Of a DNA stretch of 58,912 bases, positions 1 through 9,194 are shown piece by piece. Within the stretch, counting starts at the first letter, position 1, and the number at the start of each line of letters is the position of its first letter. Source of the stretch: Pseudomonadota bacterium. GTDB lineage: Bacteria; Pseudomonadota; Gammaproteobacteria; Steroidobacterales; Steroidobacteraceae. The position numbers and the translations under genes are program-made. The notes under the pieces were generated by a model. The model was not told where the DNA came from. It saw only the letters and a list, made by a program, of their open reading frames with translations, and ran no database searches. The stretch lies in NCBI GenBank assembly GCA_021792755.1, contig JAJYUA010000026.1:1-58912 (forward strand), in the 5' to 3' direction.

Positions 1-420
1 CAAGGGACCCGAGGTGATACCGTCGACATTGACGGTGAAAAGCCCGAACGTGGTCTGGGTCAGCAGCAGGCCGAGCATGACCAGAATACTCAAAGCGCCG
101 AGCGGATTGTGACCGAGTGGTGCCGGCGAGTCCTCGGCGCGAGGCCCGAAGAGCTTGCGCACATAGCGAAAGGTGGCTGCCGGGCCACGGACGAACTCGC
201 AAAAGCGCGCCGTTTGTCCTCCACAGAATCCCCACGCCAGGCGAAACCATACCGCGAAGAGCACGCCGTATCCGGCGAGGCGGTGCCATTCCCATCGGCC
301 GCCCTCAGCGGTCAACCAGCAGACCACGAACAGAACGACAATGCTCCAATGCGAGAGCCGGGTCGGCCAGTCCCAGACGCGAACCCGTACCGCCCTAACG
401 CACTTATCGGTCACGGTCAC
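1..420 (-). CDS. Cytochrome b561-family protein, cut by left edge
   Basis: A minus-strand frame stays open from a GTG at 420 to the window edge (140 codons, C-terminus missing). It reads VWDWPTRLSHWSIV near residues 15-28, the first haem-ligating His motif of di-haem cytochrome b561 proteins, followed by hydrophobic helices and a GHNPLGALSIL segment, the same pattern as the b561 gene at 15961-16704. The family carries electrons across the inner membrane between quinones and periplasmic c-type cytochromes. The GTG start follows the stop of the upstream cytochrome c' gene directly (TGA then GTG), so the two are very likely one operon and may be redox partners. The exact start is uncertain because a second GTG lies two codons in. 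Confidence 0.85.
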   Translation of the reverse strand, partial: MTVTDKCVRAVRVRVWDWPTRLSHWSIVVLFVVCWLTAEGGRWEWHRLAGYGVLFAVWFRLAWGFCGGQTARFCEFVRGPAATFRYVRKLFGPRAEDSPAPLGHNPLGALSILVMLGLLLTQTTFGLFTVNVDGITSGPL

Positions 421-912
421 TCACCACAGGTGCCACCAACTGCGGTGCGCCCGAAATCGACGGTGACAGCTGTCGCAGCCCCGGCCGAGGCTTCTGGCAC
501 GCAGCCTGAGCGCACGGACATCGTGGCTGGCGGCGGCCTGGCGCAACTGCTGCGCTCGATGCAGAAGCCTGCGCGCGAATCGTGCGAACTGCCGCGGCTC
601 CGCCCAGATCGCCGGCCGCGCCCTCGTCCTGACTCCATGGCCCTGGCCGCTGCCTGCGGGAAACCAGCTCGGCAGCGCCGATGCAAGCCGCTCGACTCTG
701 TCCGCATCGGCCTCGACGACGGCCCAGTTCGGATGCGATCGCCCGGCCTGATCCCTGATGGACTTGGCGGTTCTCCCGAGGGTCCGGAAGTGATTCTGGC
801 GGGCATGGATGATTTGCGCGATCCCGCTGGCGCCCGCGCTGCCCGCAGCGCCCATTACCAGTACGGCACTGATCACCAACATCCTACGGCCGACGCCGCT
901 TGTGATTGCCAT
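421..912 (-). CDS. Cytochrome c' / c556-type periplasmic cytochrome
   Basis: The product has 163 residues. An N-terminal hydrophobic signal peptide (MAITSGVGRRMLVISAVLVM, cleaved near AGASG) is followed by a basic helical domain and a single haem motif CDSCHRRFR close to the C-terminus, the arrangement of cytochrome c' and c556. These are four-helix-bundle cytochromes of the periplasm that carry electrons or bind NO. I chose the ATG at 912 because GAGGAG stands just upstream and the signal peptide begins there; the frame is open further upstream but that part has no sensible sequence. It sits directly before the cytochrome b561 gene, which suggests a two-gene redox pair. The physiological donor and acceptor cannot be read from sequence. 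Confidence 0.85.
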   Translation of the reverse strand: MAITSGVGRRMLVISAVLVMGAAGSAGASGIAQIIHARQNHFRTLGRTAKSIRDQAGRSHPNWAVVEADADRVERLASALPSWFPAGSGQGHGVRTRARPAIWAEPRQFARFARRLLHRAQQLRQAAASHDVRALRLRARSLGRGCDSCHRRFRAHRSWWHLW

Positions 913-2149
913 GAAATTTTTGCTCCTCGACTCTTGATATGTACGATACGACAAACCGATCACTCCGGTGCAAAGACACGGGGTCGCGTACAACGACAGC
1001 TCTATCCGGTCAAGTCTCGCGGGCGGGGCGCCGAGACTTCTCCTGCAGTCTGACGCGATGGGCCGATCGTCTCGACGTACGGAAAGCAGGCTCAGCGCGA
1101 CGCCGTCTTTCACTGTCGCGACGCGCCCCTGTGGCGGGGTTCCCCTCTGCTGACAGACGGTTGCTCCGGAGGGCCTTCCGACCAGTGGCCCGCACCGCCA
1201 GCCTGCGGGAAATCGAGCAGGATCTGTACAGCGGCAGCGACACCGTCATGAACATCGGCTCCTGGCGGATCGATCTGTCTGTGACCCCACGGGTCCGCCA
1301 GAGTTCCGCGCCTTCCCAGCCACCGGCGGACCGCTCCGGCTGCCCGGTCACGACCGCCACCGGTCGGCCATTGCGTCGCGTCTTCTGAGACCCACTGTCC
1401 GATCGACCCCCGATGACGAGCCCGGCCGGCGAGCATACGGGGGATTCATTACAGTTTTTGGTCAACATCGATGGGTGCCCAATTCTGACGAGTTCGCTTC
1501 GCTAACGGCCGACGGGTTCGGTGACGATGCGCCTCACCGCCGGGCTCGCGCGGACGCTGCCCGCGTGCTTCCTGAGCGACCATCAACTGCGTGAGCCGGC
1601 CACGAAGCGCGAGTGGCGTCTGCGGATCCGGCGCGAGCGCTCCACGCCCGCCAGAATCACACTTCAACAGCCTTGGTCATCCCGTGCCGGTGACTGCCCC
1701 GAGCGACTGCGGCCCGGCGCCTTGCCGCCATCGGACGCGAGACACGGGACACTCGTTCTGCGCACCGCTCCCGAGGAGCGCCGCAAGGGATGAGCCGCTA
1801 CCCCGCGACCGTTCGTCCTCGTCCTGTTGAGGGAGACGACGGAGGGCCTGCCGACACCGTCCGGCCACCCCGCTGATGTTGGGCGCCCGCCGCCGGCGGG
1901 CATGATCGGGAAAATCGGAAAGAACGCCTCCTCAGAGCCGGACAAAGGCTGTTCGCGGCAATCGTTGAGATGCCAAGCACGGCCATGAGCCTGACCTCAG
2001 GCTTTAGCGTCAGCTTTCGGCGAGTCGACCCGAGAATGTCGCGCCGGTCCCGCAGACGAGGCGATGGAAGTGACAGTTGTCATCAAATCGTCATCATCTT
2101 GACAAAATCGGCGGCTACGGTGGGGTTTTCATCGGATCAGAAAGTGCTC
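913..2149. other. Gene-poor stretch, nothing recognised
   Basis: About 1.2 kb lies between the cytochrome c' gene and exbB. Several frames are open for 60-150 codons on both strands, as expected in GC-rich DNA, but none has a good ribosome site, membrane or fold signature, or a sequence I recognise. A short GC-rich inverted repeat (GCCCGCC-gcc-GGCGGGC) lies near 1885-1901. It could be decayed gene DNA. The last 80 bases hold the exbB upstream signals listed separately. Confidence 0.5.
2071..2104 (+). promoter_or_regulatory. Candidate operator and -35 box upstream of exbB
   Basis: A perfect palindrome TGACA-GT-TGTCA lies at 2071-2082 and a TTGACA hexamer at 2099-2104, about 45 bases before the exbB start. 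No good -10 box sits at the expected distance, so the promoter assignment is weak. The palindrome may bind a repressor of the TonB system, but it does not match a classical Fur box. Confidence 0.3.
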
Positions 2150-2842
2150 ATGAGCCTCCATTATCTTGCGCACCTTGCCGATTATTCCGACGGCGTGTTG
2201 TATGTCATGATGGGGCTGCTGCTCATCGCCCTCACCGTCATCATCGACCGATTCTGGTATCTGCGCCGCACCATTCTGCGCGGCGACATCATCTGCGGCG
2301 CGCTGAGCTCCCGGGCCGAGCTCGACCGGGCCACCCTCCGCCAGCTCACCGAGCACGCCGGCGATCTGCCCGAAGGGACCCTGCTGCAGTGCGCCCTGCG
2401 CCACCATGGCCTGGTGCGGGGGGAGGCGTTGGCCAACCGCCTGGAGGAAACCATCCTTCTTACCAGCCCTTGCCTGGATCGGCGCCTGTGGCTGCTCGAT
2501 ACCATCGTCACGTTGGCTCCGCTGCTCGGCCTCTTCGGCACCATCATCGGCATGTTCCACGCCTTCTCCGTGCTGGCCAGGCCCGGCCACGCTCCCACCC
2601 GGGTGACCGGCGGCGTCGCCGACGCCCTGGTGGCCACGGCCTCGGGCCTGTTCATCGCCATGCTCGGCCTGGTGGCCTACAACGCCTTCAACAATCAGGT
2701 GCGTCAGATCGTCAATCAGCTCGATTCCCTCAAGACCGTGCTGCTCAACCGCATGGACGGCCAACCCGTCGTCGTCGAAGAGCCGGCCGGAGCCATGCGG
2801 GACGCCTCCGCCCTGGGCCCGATGGCGGCGACGGAGCGCTGA
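2150..2842 (+). CDS. exbB: ExbB/TolQ-type proton channel subunit
   Basis: The product has 230 residues and belongs to the MotA/TolQ/ExbB family, the inner-membrane channel that uses the proton gradient to energise TonB. A first membrane helix lies near residues 17-35 (VLYVMMGLLLIALTVIIDRF). The two conserved helices follow near 120-150 (TIVTLAPLLGLFGTIIGMF) and 160-185 (VADALVATASGLFIAMLGL), with the usual GLFGT motif. The ATG at 2150 starts the MSLHYL sequence; an upstream in-frame ATG at 1970 would add 60 polar residues unlike the family. exbD begins two bases after the stop and tonB follows, so this is the first gene of an exbB-exbD-tonB operon serving the receptor gene downstream. Confidence 0.93.
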   Translation: MSLHYLAHLADYSDGVLYVMMGLLLIALTVIIDRFWYLRRTILRGDIICGALSSRAELDRATLRQLTEHAGDLPEGTLLQCALRHHGLVRGEALANRLEETILLTSPCLDRRLWLLDTIVTLAPLLGLFGTIIGMFHAFSVLARPGHAPTRVTGGVADALVATASGLFIAMLGLVAYNAFNNQVRQIVNQLDSLKTVLLNRMDGQPVVVEEPAGAMRDASALGPMAATER

Positions 2843-2843
2843 C

Positions 2844-3245
2844 ATGGCACGCCGTTACTTCGAAGCCCGCAAGGGGCGCATCGAGATCATCCCGATGATC
2901 GATGTGATGTTCTTTCTGCTGGTTTTTTTCATCATGATCACCCTGCAGATGATCCCGGACCAGGGACTTGCCTTGCAGCTGCCCCGATCCAGCCGTTCCA
3001 GGCGCCTCCCGCACCCGCATTTCACCATCGATATCGAGAAAAGCGGCAGCGTCAGCGTCAAGGGCCGAACCTATGACATGACCCGCCTGGAATACCTCCT
3101 GCGCAGCGACGGCGATCCGGCCAAGACCCGGCTCACTATCGCCGCCGACAGAAACGTTCCCTTTCAGGACTTCATTCACGTCATGGACACCTGCCGGAAG
3201 GCGGGTGTCAGTGACATCGGCATCGCCGCCAAGCCGGCCGGCTGA
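2844..3245 (+). CDS. exbD: ExbD/TolR-type transport subunit
   Basis: The product has 133 residues. A short cytoplasmic N-terminus is followed by a single membrane helix (IIPMIDVMFFLLVFFIMI) with the conserved Asp in MIDVMF that carries protons in ExbD/TolR. The rest is a periplasmic domain ending in a typical fold (TRLTIAADRNVPFQDFIHVMDTCRKAG). ExbD works with ExbB to drive TonB. The ATG at 2844 is almost joined to the exbB stop and GGAG lies within the last codons of exbB, so translation is probably coupled. Confidence 0.93.
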   Translation: MARRYFEARKGRIEIIPMIDVMFFLLVFFIMITLQMIPDQGLALQLPRSSRSRRLPHPHFTIDIEKSGSVSVKGRTYDMTRLEYLLRSDGDPAKTRLTIAADRNVPFQDFIHVMDTCRKAGVSDIGIAAKPAG

Positions 3246-3299
3246 GCCAAGGTGCTCGCCACCAGGTCACACCCAAGACAACACTTGCGCGCCGTACCG

Positions 3300-4010
3300 A
3301 TGAGCACGCCCTGGCCGACACGCGCCGCTTCCCGACCCGACCGGTTCGGCCGAGCCTTGCTGGTGGGCGCGGCACTGGAAGGCCTGCTGATCGCGAGCCT
3401 CCTTTGGGCAGGGTCGAATACGCCTTTCAAGCCCGCTTCCCCGGCACAGCACATCATGGCCGTACACATGCTGCAGCCGACACCGGCGAGACCCAACCCC
3501 TGTCCCGCGCACTTCAAACCGGTGATCCGCCACCCTCTGCCCAAGCCCATATCCCGACCGGTCCCCGTGCCGATCCCGACCGCCGTGCCCGCGCCGGCGC
3601 CGCGACTGCTCTTCGCCACCCACCCCGCAGCCGACACGCCCTTCTTTGCGCTTCCGCCGGCCCTTTCCATCCGCCCTCCCCAAAACCCGTCCGCCACCCG
3701 GGCAGCCCAAGGCGCCGCGCTCGACCTCTACGCCGCCCTCGTGCGAAGCCGGGTCCAGGCGAACCTTGAGGTTCCGGAAGCGATCCGCCTCATGCGCCTA
3801 TCGGGAAGGACCGAAGTGGCATTCGAGCTGCAACCGAGCGGCACTCTCTTATGGGCCCGAATCGAGCGCTCGAGCGGCATCGGCGCCATCGACCGGGCGG
3901 CCCTGCACACCGTGAAGACAACGGAATACCCGCCTTTTACGAAAGACATGCCGAAGCTCTCCACGACTTTCGCCATCGAGGTGCGCATCTCCGGCCGCCG
4001 CGCTTCCTGA
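3300..4010 (+). CDS. tonB: TonB energy transducer
   Basis: The product has 236 residues from the ATG at 3300. An N-terminal membrane anchor (ALLVGAALEGLLIASLLWAG) is followed by a long Pro-rich spacer (about residues 55-125, many PxP repeats, no typical EPEP/KPKP blocks). The C-terminal TonB domain (LYAALVRSRVQANL to AIEVRI) includes the YPPF signature. TonB spans the periplasm and passes energy from ExbBD to outer-membrane receptors. A GTG at 3252, six bases after exbD, would add 16 residues; neither start has a good ribosome site, so the start is open. It is the third gene of the exbBD-tonB operon and the TonB-dependent receptor follows. Confidence 0.88.
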   Translation: MSTPWPTRAASRPDRFGRALLVGAALEGLLIASLLWAGSNTPFKPASPAQHIMAVHMLQPTPARPNPCPAHFKPVIRHPLPKPISRPVPVPIPTAVPAPAPRLLFATHPAADTPFFALPPALSIRPPQNPSATRAAQGAALDLYAALVRSRVQANLEVPEAIRLMRLSGRTEVAFELQPSGTLLWARIERSSGIGAIDRAALHTVKTTEYPPFTKDMPKLSTTFAIEVRISGRRAS

Positions 4011-4067
4011 CAGCGAGGGGCGCCTCTAACTGAAGGCTGACATACAACACCGCGCTCAGGGCAGTTC

Positions 4068-4117
4068 GCGGCGTCGACGACGGAATTCGTGTGCCCACAC
4101 GAATCTCCCGACGCCGC
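4068..4117. repeat. Nested inverted repeats after tonB
   Basis: Two perfect 9-bp stems are nested: GCGGCGTCG (4068-4076) pairs with CGACGCCGC (4109-4117), and inside it ATTCGTGTG (4085-4093) pairs with CACACGAAT (4096-4104) over a two-base loop. There is no T-run, so it is not a standard intrinsic terminator. It lies 58 bases after tonB in the 462-base gap before the receptor gene. Confidence 0.7.
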
Positions 4118-4185
4118 CCGCAGAAGCCCTTGCTGTAGTAATTCACTCTCATCCGCGAACCCCGCCGCGTCCGGACGGCACAACC

Positions 4186-4199
4186 GTCATGATAATGAC
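4186..4199 (+). promoter_or_regulatory. Fur-like palindrome in receptor leader
   Basis: The sequence GTCAT-GATA-ATGAC is a perfect inverted repeat containing TGATAAT, one half of the 7-1-7 Fur consensus. It lies 273 bases before the receptor start codon, so it could act only if the transcript starts nearby and has a long leader. Fur control is inference; other repressors bind similar repeats. Confidence 0.3.
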
Positions 4200-4347
4200 A
4201 TGCATCTACCGTAAGGTCCGCCACCAGCACAAATAATGCGCCTTCGCAATCCACGCCCACGCAGTGTCAGACGCCGCCGCAAAAACCTCCGCTTCGACGC
4301 CGTGCGCGCAGCACTTCTCTTGCTCCCCGTCGCATGAACATCCTCTC

Positions 4348-4403
4348 CCCGACGCAGATCCCTGCGTCGGGCCGTGCAGGAACTCCCTGATCCCGCATCA
4401 GGG
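4348..4403 (+). ncRNA. Tandem hairpins in the leader of the receptor gene
   Basis: Two perfect hairpins lie back to back: CCCGACGCAG pairs with CTGCGTCGGG (4348-4371, 10 bp, four-base loop) and CCCTGAT with ATCAGGG (4385-4403, 7 bp, five-base loop). They end 70 bases before the receptor start codon. Neither is followed by a T-run. They may form a regulatory leader RNA. I could not match them to the cobalamin riboswitch or any other class I know. Confidence 0.35.
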
Positions 4404-4472
4404 CCCACTCTCCCCATCCGCCGCGCAGACCTGATCCGGTCCGTGACATCTCTATCCACACTGGAGCACTTC

Positions 4473-6857
4473 ATGCCACACGATTGCGACCCAAACCCGC
4501 CCGCAGCGCGCTTCGCCCTGATTTCCATCGCGGTGATCGCGGCTCTGTACGGCTCGCGCGCGAACGCGCGCGACTCGCAGCGAGCCCCCACCAAAGCAAA
4601 ACATGGCACGATAAACGTCGGGACCGTGTCCAAACGCGCGCATGCGCGCATCCACGAGAGCCGCGCCGATTCGGCTTTCGATCACCGGCTCATCACCCAC
4701 GCCGAGATTCTCAAATCAACCCAAAGCATCGCAACCGTCACTCCGGAACAGGCGAAGATATTCGGGCCGAACGCAAGCGCGACCCAGGCGCTCACCATTC
4801 AGCCGAATGTATACGTCAGCGGCCCGAACGTAGGCGGCGTGTCCAACCGCGCCACCATATCGATGCGCGGCATAAAGGTCGGCGTCACAGGTTATATCGG
4901 CGATCTCGAATACAACGGAATCACCGGCCTCTTCGACGGAATCCCCATCCAGAACACCGTCGAGGGCCAAAGCTTTCATACATCCGAGACGCCGATCGGA
5001 TCATTGCTATCCGGCATCAACACCATATATGGACCGGGAAATCCGCGCACCAGATGGTTCGACAGCATCGGCGGCACCATCAACTTCCTCCCCGTTCAGC
5101 CGACGCGGCATGCGTACGCGAGAGCCGCCGTGTCTTACGGAAGCTTCAACTCCAAGATCGTGTCCGCCGCCGCCAACACCGGGGACTTATCCGGTTGGTC
5201 CGCCGTCGCCGCCGCAGCTTACGCGCACGGCCACAGCTTCCGAACCGGAGCACATCTGCCGAGCGGCACGACTCAGGCCTACTTCAAGGTCCGCAAGCGC
5301 GAGGGTACAAACAGATACAGCCTGGGAGCCTACTATGATCGAAACTGGTCCTATAGGCCGAACCAGATACCCATCAATCCGGTGCCCGGCGTGACACTGA
5401 ACGGCCTGCCCGGCGGCCCGCCGTACAGCGAGCAATCTTCCGGATTCTACTCCGCGCTCCCCAATTCGGTGTGGCAGAAGACCTTCCATGAAAACATGTT
5501 CCTGCTCTATGGACGGCAGCACCTGAAGATGGCGCACCACGTTTGGACCACCAACCTGTTCTGGTACCGGGACAGCACGCTGCATCACGCGGGAATCAAC
5601 AATTTCTATCCACCGCTCGCCAGATCCGGCGAGGAACAGACCAATTGGTACACGAATACCTTCGGCGACAAGTTCGCCATTGACATACATGCGCCCTGGA
5701 ACGACATTGCAGTCGGCGGCTATGTCATCAACGCGAAGACCAATGTCAACGGGTTTGCCGGCAATCCTCTGGTCGGATACCCGATACCGCAGCATCCACG
5801 GGCCATCACGGATCACACCTACACGACGACGTATGCGTCCGCCTTCTTGCAGGACCACATCAGACTGCTGCCCGCTCTGCTCATAGTGCCCGGCGTCGAT
5901 TTCATGGATTTTCAGACGCACTTTTTCCAAAACAGTCCGTCCATCGTCGCCGATTTCTATCCCACCGTGCAATACAGCGATTCCCCGAGCATTGCCAAGG
6001 AATACCAGAAAGTAGAGCCTTCCATCGGCGTCAACTTTCAACTGATGAAAGATGCTGCGGTATACGCTCAATATTCCGTCACCTACCAAAACCCAACCGC
6101 CGGCAACTACAATGCCGCGGCCGGACCGTTGACTGACCTCGGCGAGCTGTATCCGGTGAAGAGCGAGGACTACGAGGCGGGATTCAAGTGCTCCCGCAAA
6201 GGATGGCTTGGGCTCGATGACGTGTTCGCCGATGTGAACTACTTCGACGACAAATTGAGCAACGAGACGATTCCCGTGACGTCACCCACCAACCCGCTGC
6301 TGACCATATTCAGCTACGGCACGGCGACCTTGAGCGGAGCCAACCTTGCGCTCGACGTCAGGGCCGACCGAAGCCTCTCCGGCTTTGCCGACGTCGGCTT
6401 TCTGCATGGATATTACAATATGTACTTCTCCACGGCGGACAATCAGTACTACAACGGTGCTCCCGTATCCAGCACGCCGAACGTCACGGCGAACGCCGGC
6501 GTCACATACCGGGCTTTCCTGGACCAAAACGCGCTGTCCGCAACGCTGTTTGATCAGTACTATGGAAGACAGTACCTCTTCAATAACAACACCGGCGCGC
6601 CGTCGCGCCAGCAGCTGGGCGGCTATAGCGAGACAAACCTCATGCTGCGGGCGAAGACCACCGCTCTCGACGACTGGATCCCGGGAGCGAAGTACGCGTC
6701 ATTGGCGCTGAACGTGACCAATCTCCTCGACAAGCGGTACAACTCGACGGCCGACATCACCGGCGGCGGCTATTTCAATACCAATGCCGCCGGGTATGTG
6801 ATCGTAAATCCAGGCGCTCCCCGAGCCATCTTTGGCACCATCGCCGTGGTCTTTTGA
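4473..6857 (+). CDS. TonB-dependent outer-membrane receptor
   Basis: The product has about 794 residues. A signal peptide (RFALISIAVIAALYGSRANA) is followed by a plug domain (about residues 60-200; SIATVTPEQAKIFGP, then RATISMRGI and the IYGPG motif) and a long barrel rich in aromatic beta-strands, ending in the typical C-terminal Phe (IFGTIAVVF). Such receptors bind a scarce ligand and import it using TonB. The start at 4473 fits GGAG nine bases upstream and the signal peptide; the frame is open to 4374 but the extra residues are not signal-like. The ligand is unknown. A/T in third codon positions looks more frequent here than in the hopanoid genes, hinting at a different history. It follows exbBD-tonB and precedes a TPR-sulfotransferase. 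Confidence 0.92.
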   Translation: MPHDCDPNPPAARFALISIAVIAALYGSRANARDSQRAPTKAKHGTINVGTVSKRAHARIHESRADSAFDHRLITHAEILKSTQSIATVTPEQAKIFGPNASATQALTIQPNVYVSGPNVGGVSNRATISMRGIKVGVTGYIGDLEYNGITGLFDGIPIQNTVEGQSFHTSETPIGSLLSGINTIYGPGNPRTRWFDSIGGTINFLPVQPTRHAYARAAVSYGSFNSKIVSAAANTGDLSGWSAVAAAAYAHGHSFRTGAHLPSGTTQAYFKVRKREGTNRYSLGAYYDRNWSYRPNQIPINPVPGVTLNGLPGGPPYSEQSSGFYSALPNSVWQKTFHENMFLLYGRQHLKMAHHVWTTNLFWYRDSTLHHAGINNFYPPLARSGEEQTNWYTNTFGDKFAIDIHAPWNDIAVGGYVINAKTNVNGFAGNPLVGYPIPQHPRAITDHTYTTTYASAFLQDHIRLLPALLIVPGVDFMDFQTHFFQNSPSIVADFYPTVQYSDSPSIAKEYQKVEPSIGVNFQLMKDAAVYAQYSVTYQNPTAGNYNAAAGPLTDLGELYPVKSEDYEAGFKCSRKGWLGLDDVFADVNYFDDKLSNETIPVTSPTNPLLTIFSYGTATLSGANLALDVRADRSLSGFADVGFLHGYYNMYFSTADNQYYNGAPVSSTPNVTANAGVTYRAFLDQNALSATLFDQYYGRQYLFNNNTGAPSRQQLGGYSETNLMLRAKTTALDDWIPGAKYASLALNVTNLLDKRYNSTADITGGGYFNTNAAGYVIVNPGAPRAIFGTIAVVF

Positions 6858-7011
6858 GAATGCCGGGCAATCCGCGCAGCATCCGGCTGGCAGGCGCCGT
6901 GGTAGCCCAGCAGCCCCGGAGGCTGTCATTCCAGGGTGTACAGTGAATGAATCGATACGAGCCAGGAAGCCTCATCAGGCCCGGCGGTACAAACCCGCGG
7001 AGCGCACCAGC

Positions 7012-8922
7012 ATGACAGACGAGGAGTCCGGCGGATCGGACCCACGGAGGCGGGCTCACGGTGGCGCGCACCCGGGCGCCACTTCCGCCCGCACGCTCCG
7101 CGCCGACACTGCCGCCGGATATGGCCTCGGCGGCGCGCAGGCCCGGGTGCAGGAAGCCCTGGCAAAGGGAGATTACCGGTCCGCCTTGACGATGTTTCGC
7201 GAGCCACGGGAAAGCACGCGGGATGGAGCTCACCACGCGGATCCATGCGATATCACCGGGGTGATTGCGCGCGCCGACCTCTGCGATTGTCAAACCCTCG
7301 CAAAGCTGATCGACACCGCGTTGGCTGTGAATGCCGATGAGGTGGCCGAGGAGGCTGCGCGGCGCCTGCTCTCACTACGCAGGGATGATCCGGCGGCGGT
7401 GTACTACGATATCGCCAGGATATACTTCTCCAGGGCGCGCTACCGCGAGGCGTTGATGGCCGTCGCGGAAGCTCATCGCCGCAATCGGGGTTGCGAGAAA
7501 ATGGCGTTTTTTCTCGGCATGGCTTATCAGCATTTTGGATGGCTCTCGGCGGCGGCGGGTGTATATGGGAGATTGACCGAGAGAAACCCGGCTCACGTCG
7601 GCGCGATGGTGAACGGCGCAGTCTGTTACAACGCGCTTGGGGACACCGAGCTCGCGATCGGCATGCTCGAGAGAGTGCTCGCGTATGATGCCGGCAACGA
7701 GGTGGCCGCGGCGAACCTGATCATGTGCCTGTGCTCGGCGGGCATCACGGAGCGCGCAGAAAAACTGTTTCTCACCTTCGAACCGCGCGCTTCCGGCTCG
7801 TTTCCCGGGCCGCTGCTGCGGGCATTTCTATTTGAGCGCACAGGCCGGCCGCAGCAGGCCATTGCCCTATTGGAGCCGCTCGTGGCGGCGAGCGGCTGCG
7901 CGCAGCTCGTCATGGTCTACGGCCGCTCGGCAAAACAGCTCGACGTGCGTCTGAGCACCCGCCCCCTTGAAGCCATCGGCGCGTGGAAGCGCAAAGTGTC
8001 GGCGCAGCTGTCGGTTTCAGATTTGAGGGCGACGAGCTTCCTCCTGGGCGACCTGCATGACAAACGCGGCGAATACGACCGCGCTTTCCGGTGTTATCGG
8101 GAAGCGAACTCCATCATGCCGCCGAGGTTCGAGCGGCAGCCGATGAAAGACCTTTTGCGCTCCATTGAGTCGGCGTGCGTCGACAGCGTGGAAACGGGGC
8201 CGGCAGGTCCGCAGAGAAATCTCCTCTTCATAGTCGGAATGCCGAGGTCCGGAACGTCGTTGCTGGAGCAGATCATCACAATGAGCCCTCTTGCCCATGG
8301 GGCGGGAGAGCGCCCGACCATCGGCCGAATCGCCCGAGAGATCTCCGGGGGAAACGTCTGCGCATACCCGTCCGCGCTCGCCTCACTGTCGGCCGAGAGG
8401 AAGCTGGCCTTTGCAAGGCTGTACCTGCAGCAGTTCCGGCACATTGCGCCGCATAGGTGGATCGTCGATAAGATGCCCGCCAATTTTCAGTATGTCGGAT
8501 TGATTTTCGCGCTGTTTCCGCAGGCAAAGATCATACACATGAGACGCGACTGGAGGGATGTCTGCCTGTCCTGCTACTGCCATGATTTTTCCGGCAGGCA
8601 TCCGTACAAGCACCGGCTGTCGGATCTTGCCTTCTATTATCGCATCCACGCGGACATGATGCGCCATTGGCGCAGTACATGCGACGGCAAGATCATGGGC
8701 GTCGACTACGAGGACCTGATCCTGCGCTTCGATGACACGGTGCGTGGAATGTTCCGGTTCATAGGCATTGACGAGCCCGCGGATAGCCGCAATTTTTTCA
8801 ACAATGATACGCCGTGCCGGACAGCCAGCTACCGGGAGGTCAGAAGCCCGATCTACGCGACCTCCATTGGGCGATGGCGGAAATACGAAAGACACCTCGC
8901 CGAGCTCTACTCGGAAACGTGA
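7012..8922 (+). CDS. TPR-repeat sulfotransferase
   Basis: The product has 636 residues. The N-terminal half (about 90-390) is helical with tetratricopeptide-like repeats, for example DPAAVYYDIARIYFSRARYREALMA cut into paired helices. The C-terminal part (about 400-636) is a sulfotransferase domain with the 5'-phosphosulfate loop FIVGMPRSGTSLLEQ near residue 406 and a later RDWRDVCLS motif for the 3'-phosphate. It would move sulfate from PAPS to a peptide or sugar held by the TPR part, in the cytoplasm or at the membrane. The ATG at 7012 was chosen for its nearby GGAG; the frame is open to 6832 but overlaps the receptor end. The substrate is unknown; the neighbouring receptor suggests a link to the imported ligand. 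Confidence 0.85.
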   Translation: MTDEESGGSDPRRRAHGGAHPGATSARTLRADTAAGYGLGGAQARVQEALAKGDYRSALTMFREPRESTRDGAHHADPCDITGVIARADLCDCQTLAKLIDTALAVNADEVAEEAARRLLSLRRDDPAAVYYDIARIYFSRARYREALMAVAEAHRRNRGCEKMAFFLGMAYQHFGWLSAAAGVYGRLTERNPAHVGAMVNGAVCYNALGDTELAIGMLERVLAYDAGNEVAAANLIMCLCSAGITERAEKLFLTFEPRASGSFPGPLLRAFLFERTGRPQQAIALLEPLVAASGCAQLVMVYGRSAKQLDVRLSTRPLEAIGAWKRKVSAQLSVSDLRATSFLLGDLHDKRGEYDRAFRCYREANSIMPPRFERQPMKDLLRSIESACVDSVETGPAGPQRNLLFIVGMPRSGTSLLEQIITMSPLAHGAGERPTIGRIAREISGGNVCAYPSALASLSAERKLAFARLYLQQFRHIAPHRWIVDKMPANFQYVGLIFALFPQAKIIHMRRDWRDVCLSCYCHDFSGRHPYKHRLSDLAFYYRIHADMMRHWRSTCDGKIMGVDYEDLILRFDDTVRGMFRFIGIDEPADSRNFFNNDTPCRTASYREVRSPIYATSIGRWRKYERHLAELYSET

Positions 8923-9194
8923 TGTGCGCTCGCGCCGGATGGCTCTCGAGGTATTCTTGTGATTGGGCGACAGCGTGCCGGCGCGCCGGTCTTCAGGCCG
9001 CCGACTTCTCCCGCAAGTCGCGGGCACCCCAAGGCCGGTTTTATCGAGACCGTTGCCGGCAATGCCCGGCACCGTGGCTGCGAAGCTGCAAGGCAGAGCA
9101 TGCCGTCAGGTCTCGTTTCGAGCCTCACGCCGCCGGCTCGGCTGTCGAACGCCGGGAGGATTTTTTGCGGTTCAATGATGTTGGGGAGAGATCA

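Noticed and set aside
4011-4472. Cobalamin riboswitch before the TonB-dependent receptor
   Set aside because: I looked for the conserved GCCACTG-type core and did not find it; hairpins alone do not identify a riboswitch class.
9068-9081. Possible sigma-54-like GG-N10-GC motif before the beta-propeller gene
   Set aside because: Only the minimal GG/GC dinucleotides and part of the -24 box fit (GGCAC then CTGC), which is likely by chance in GC-rich DNA.
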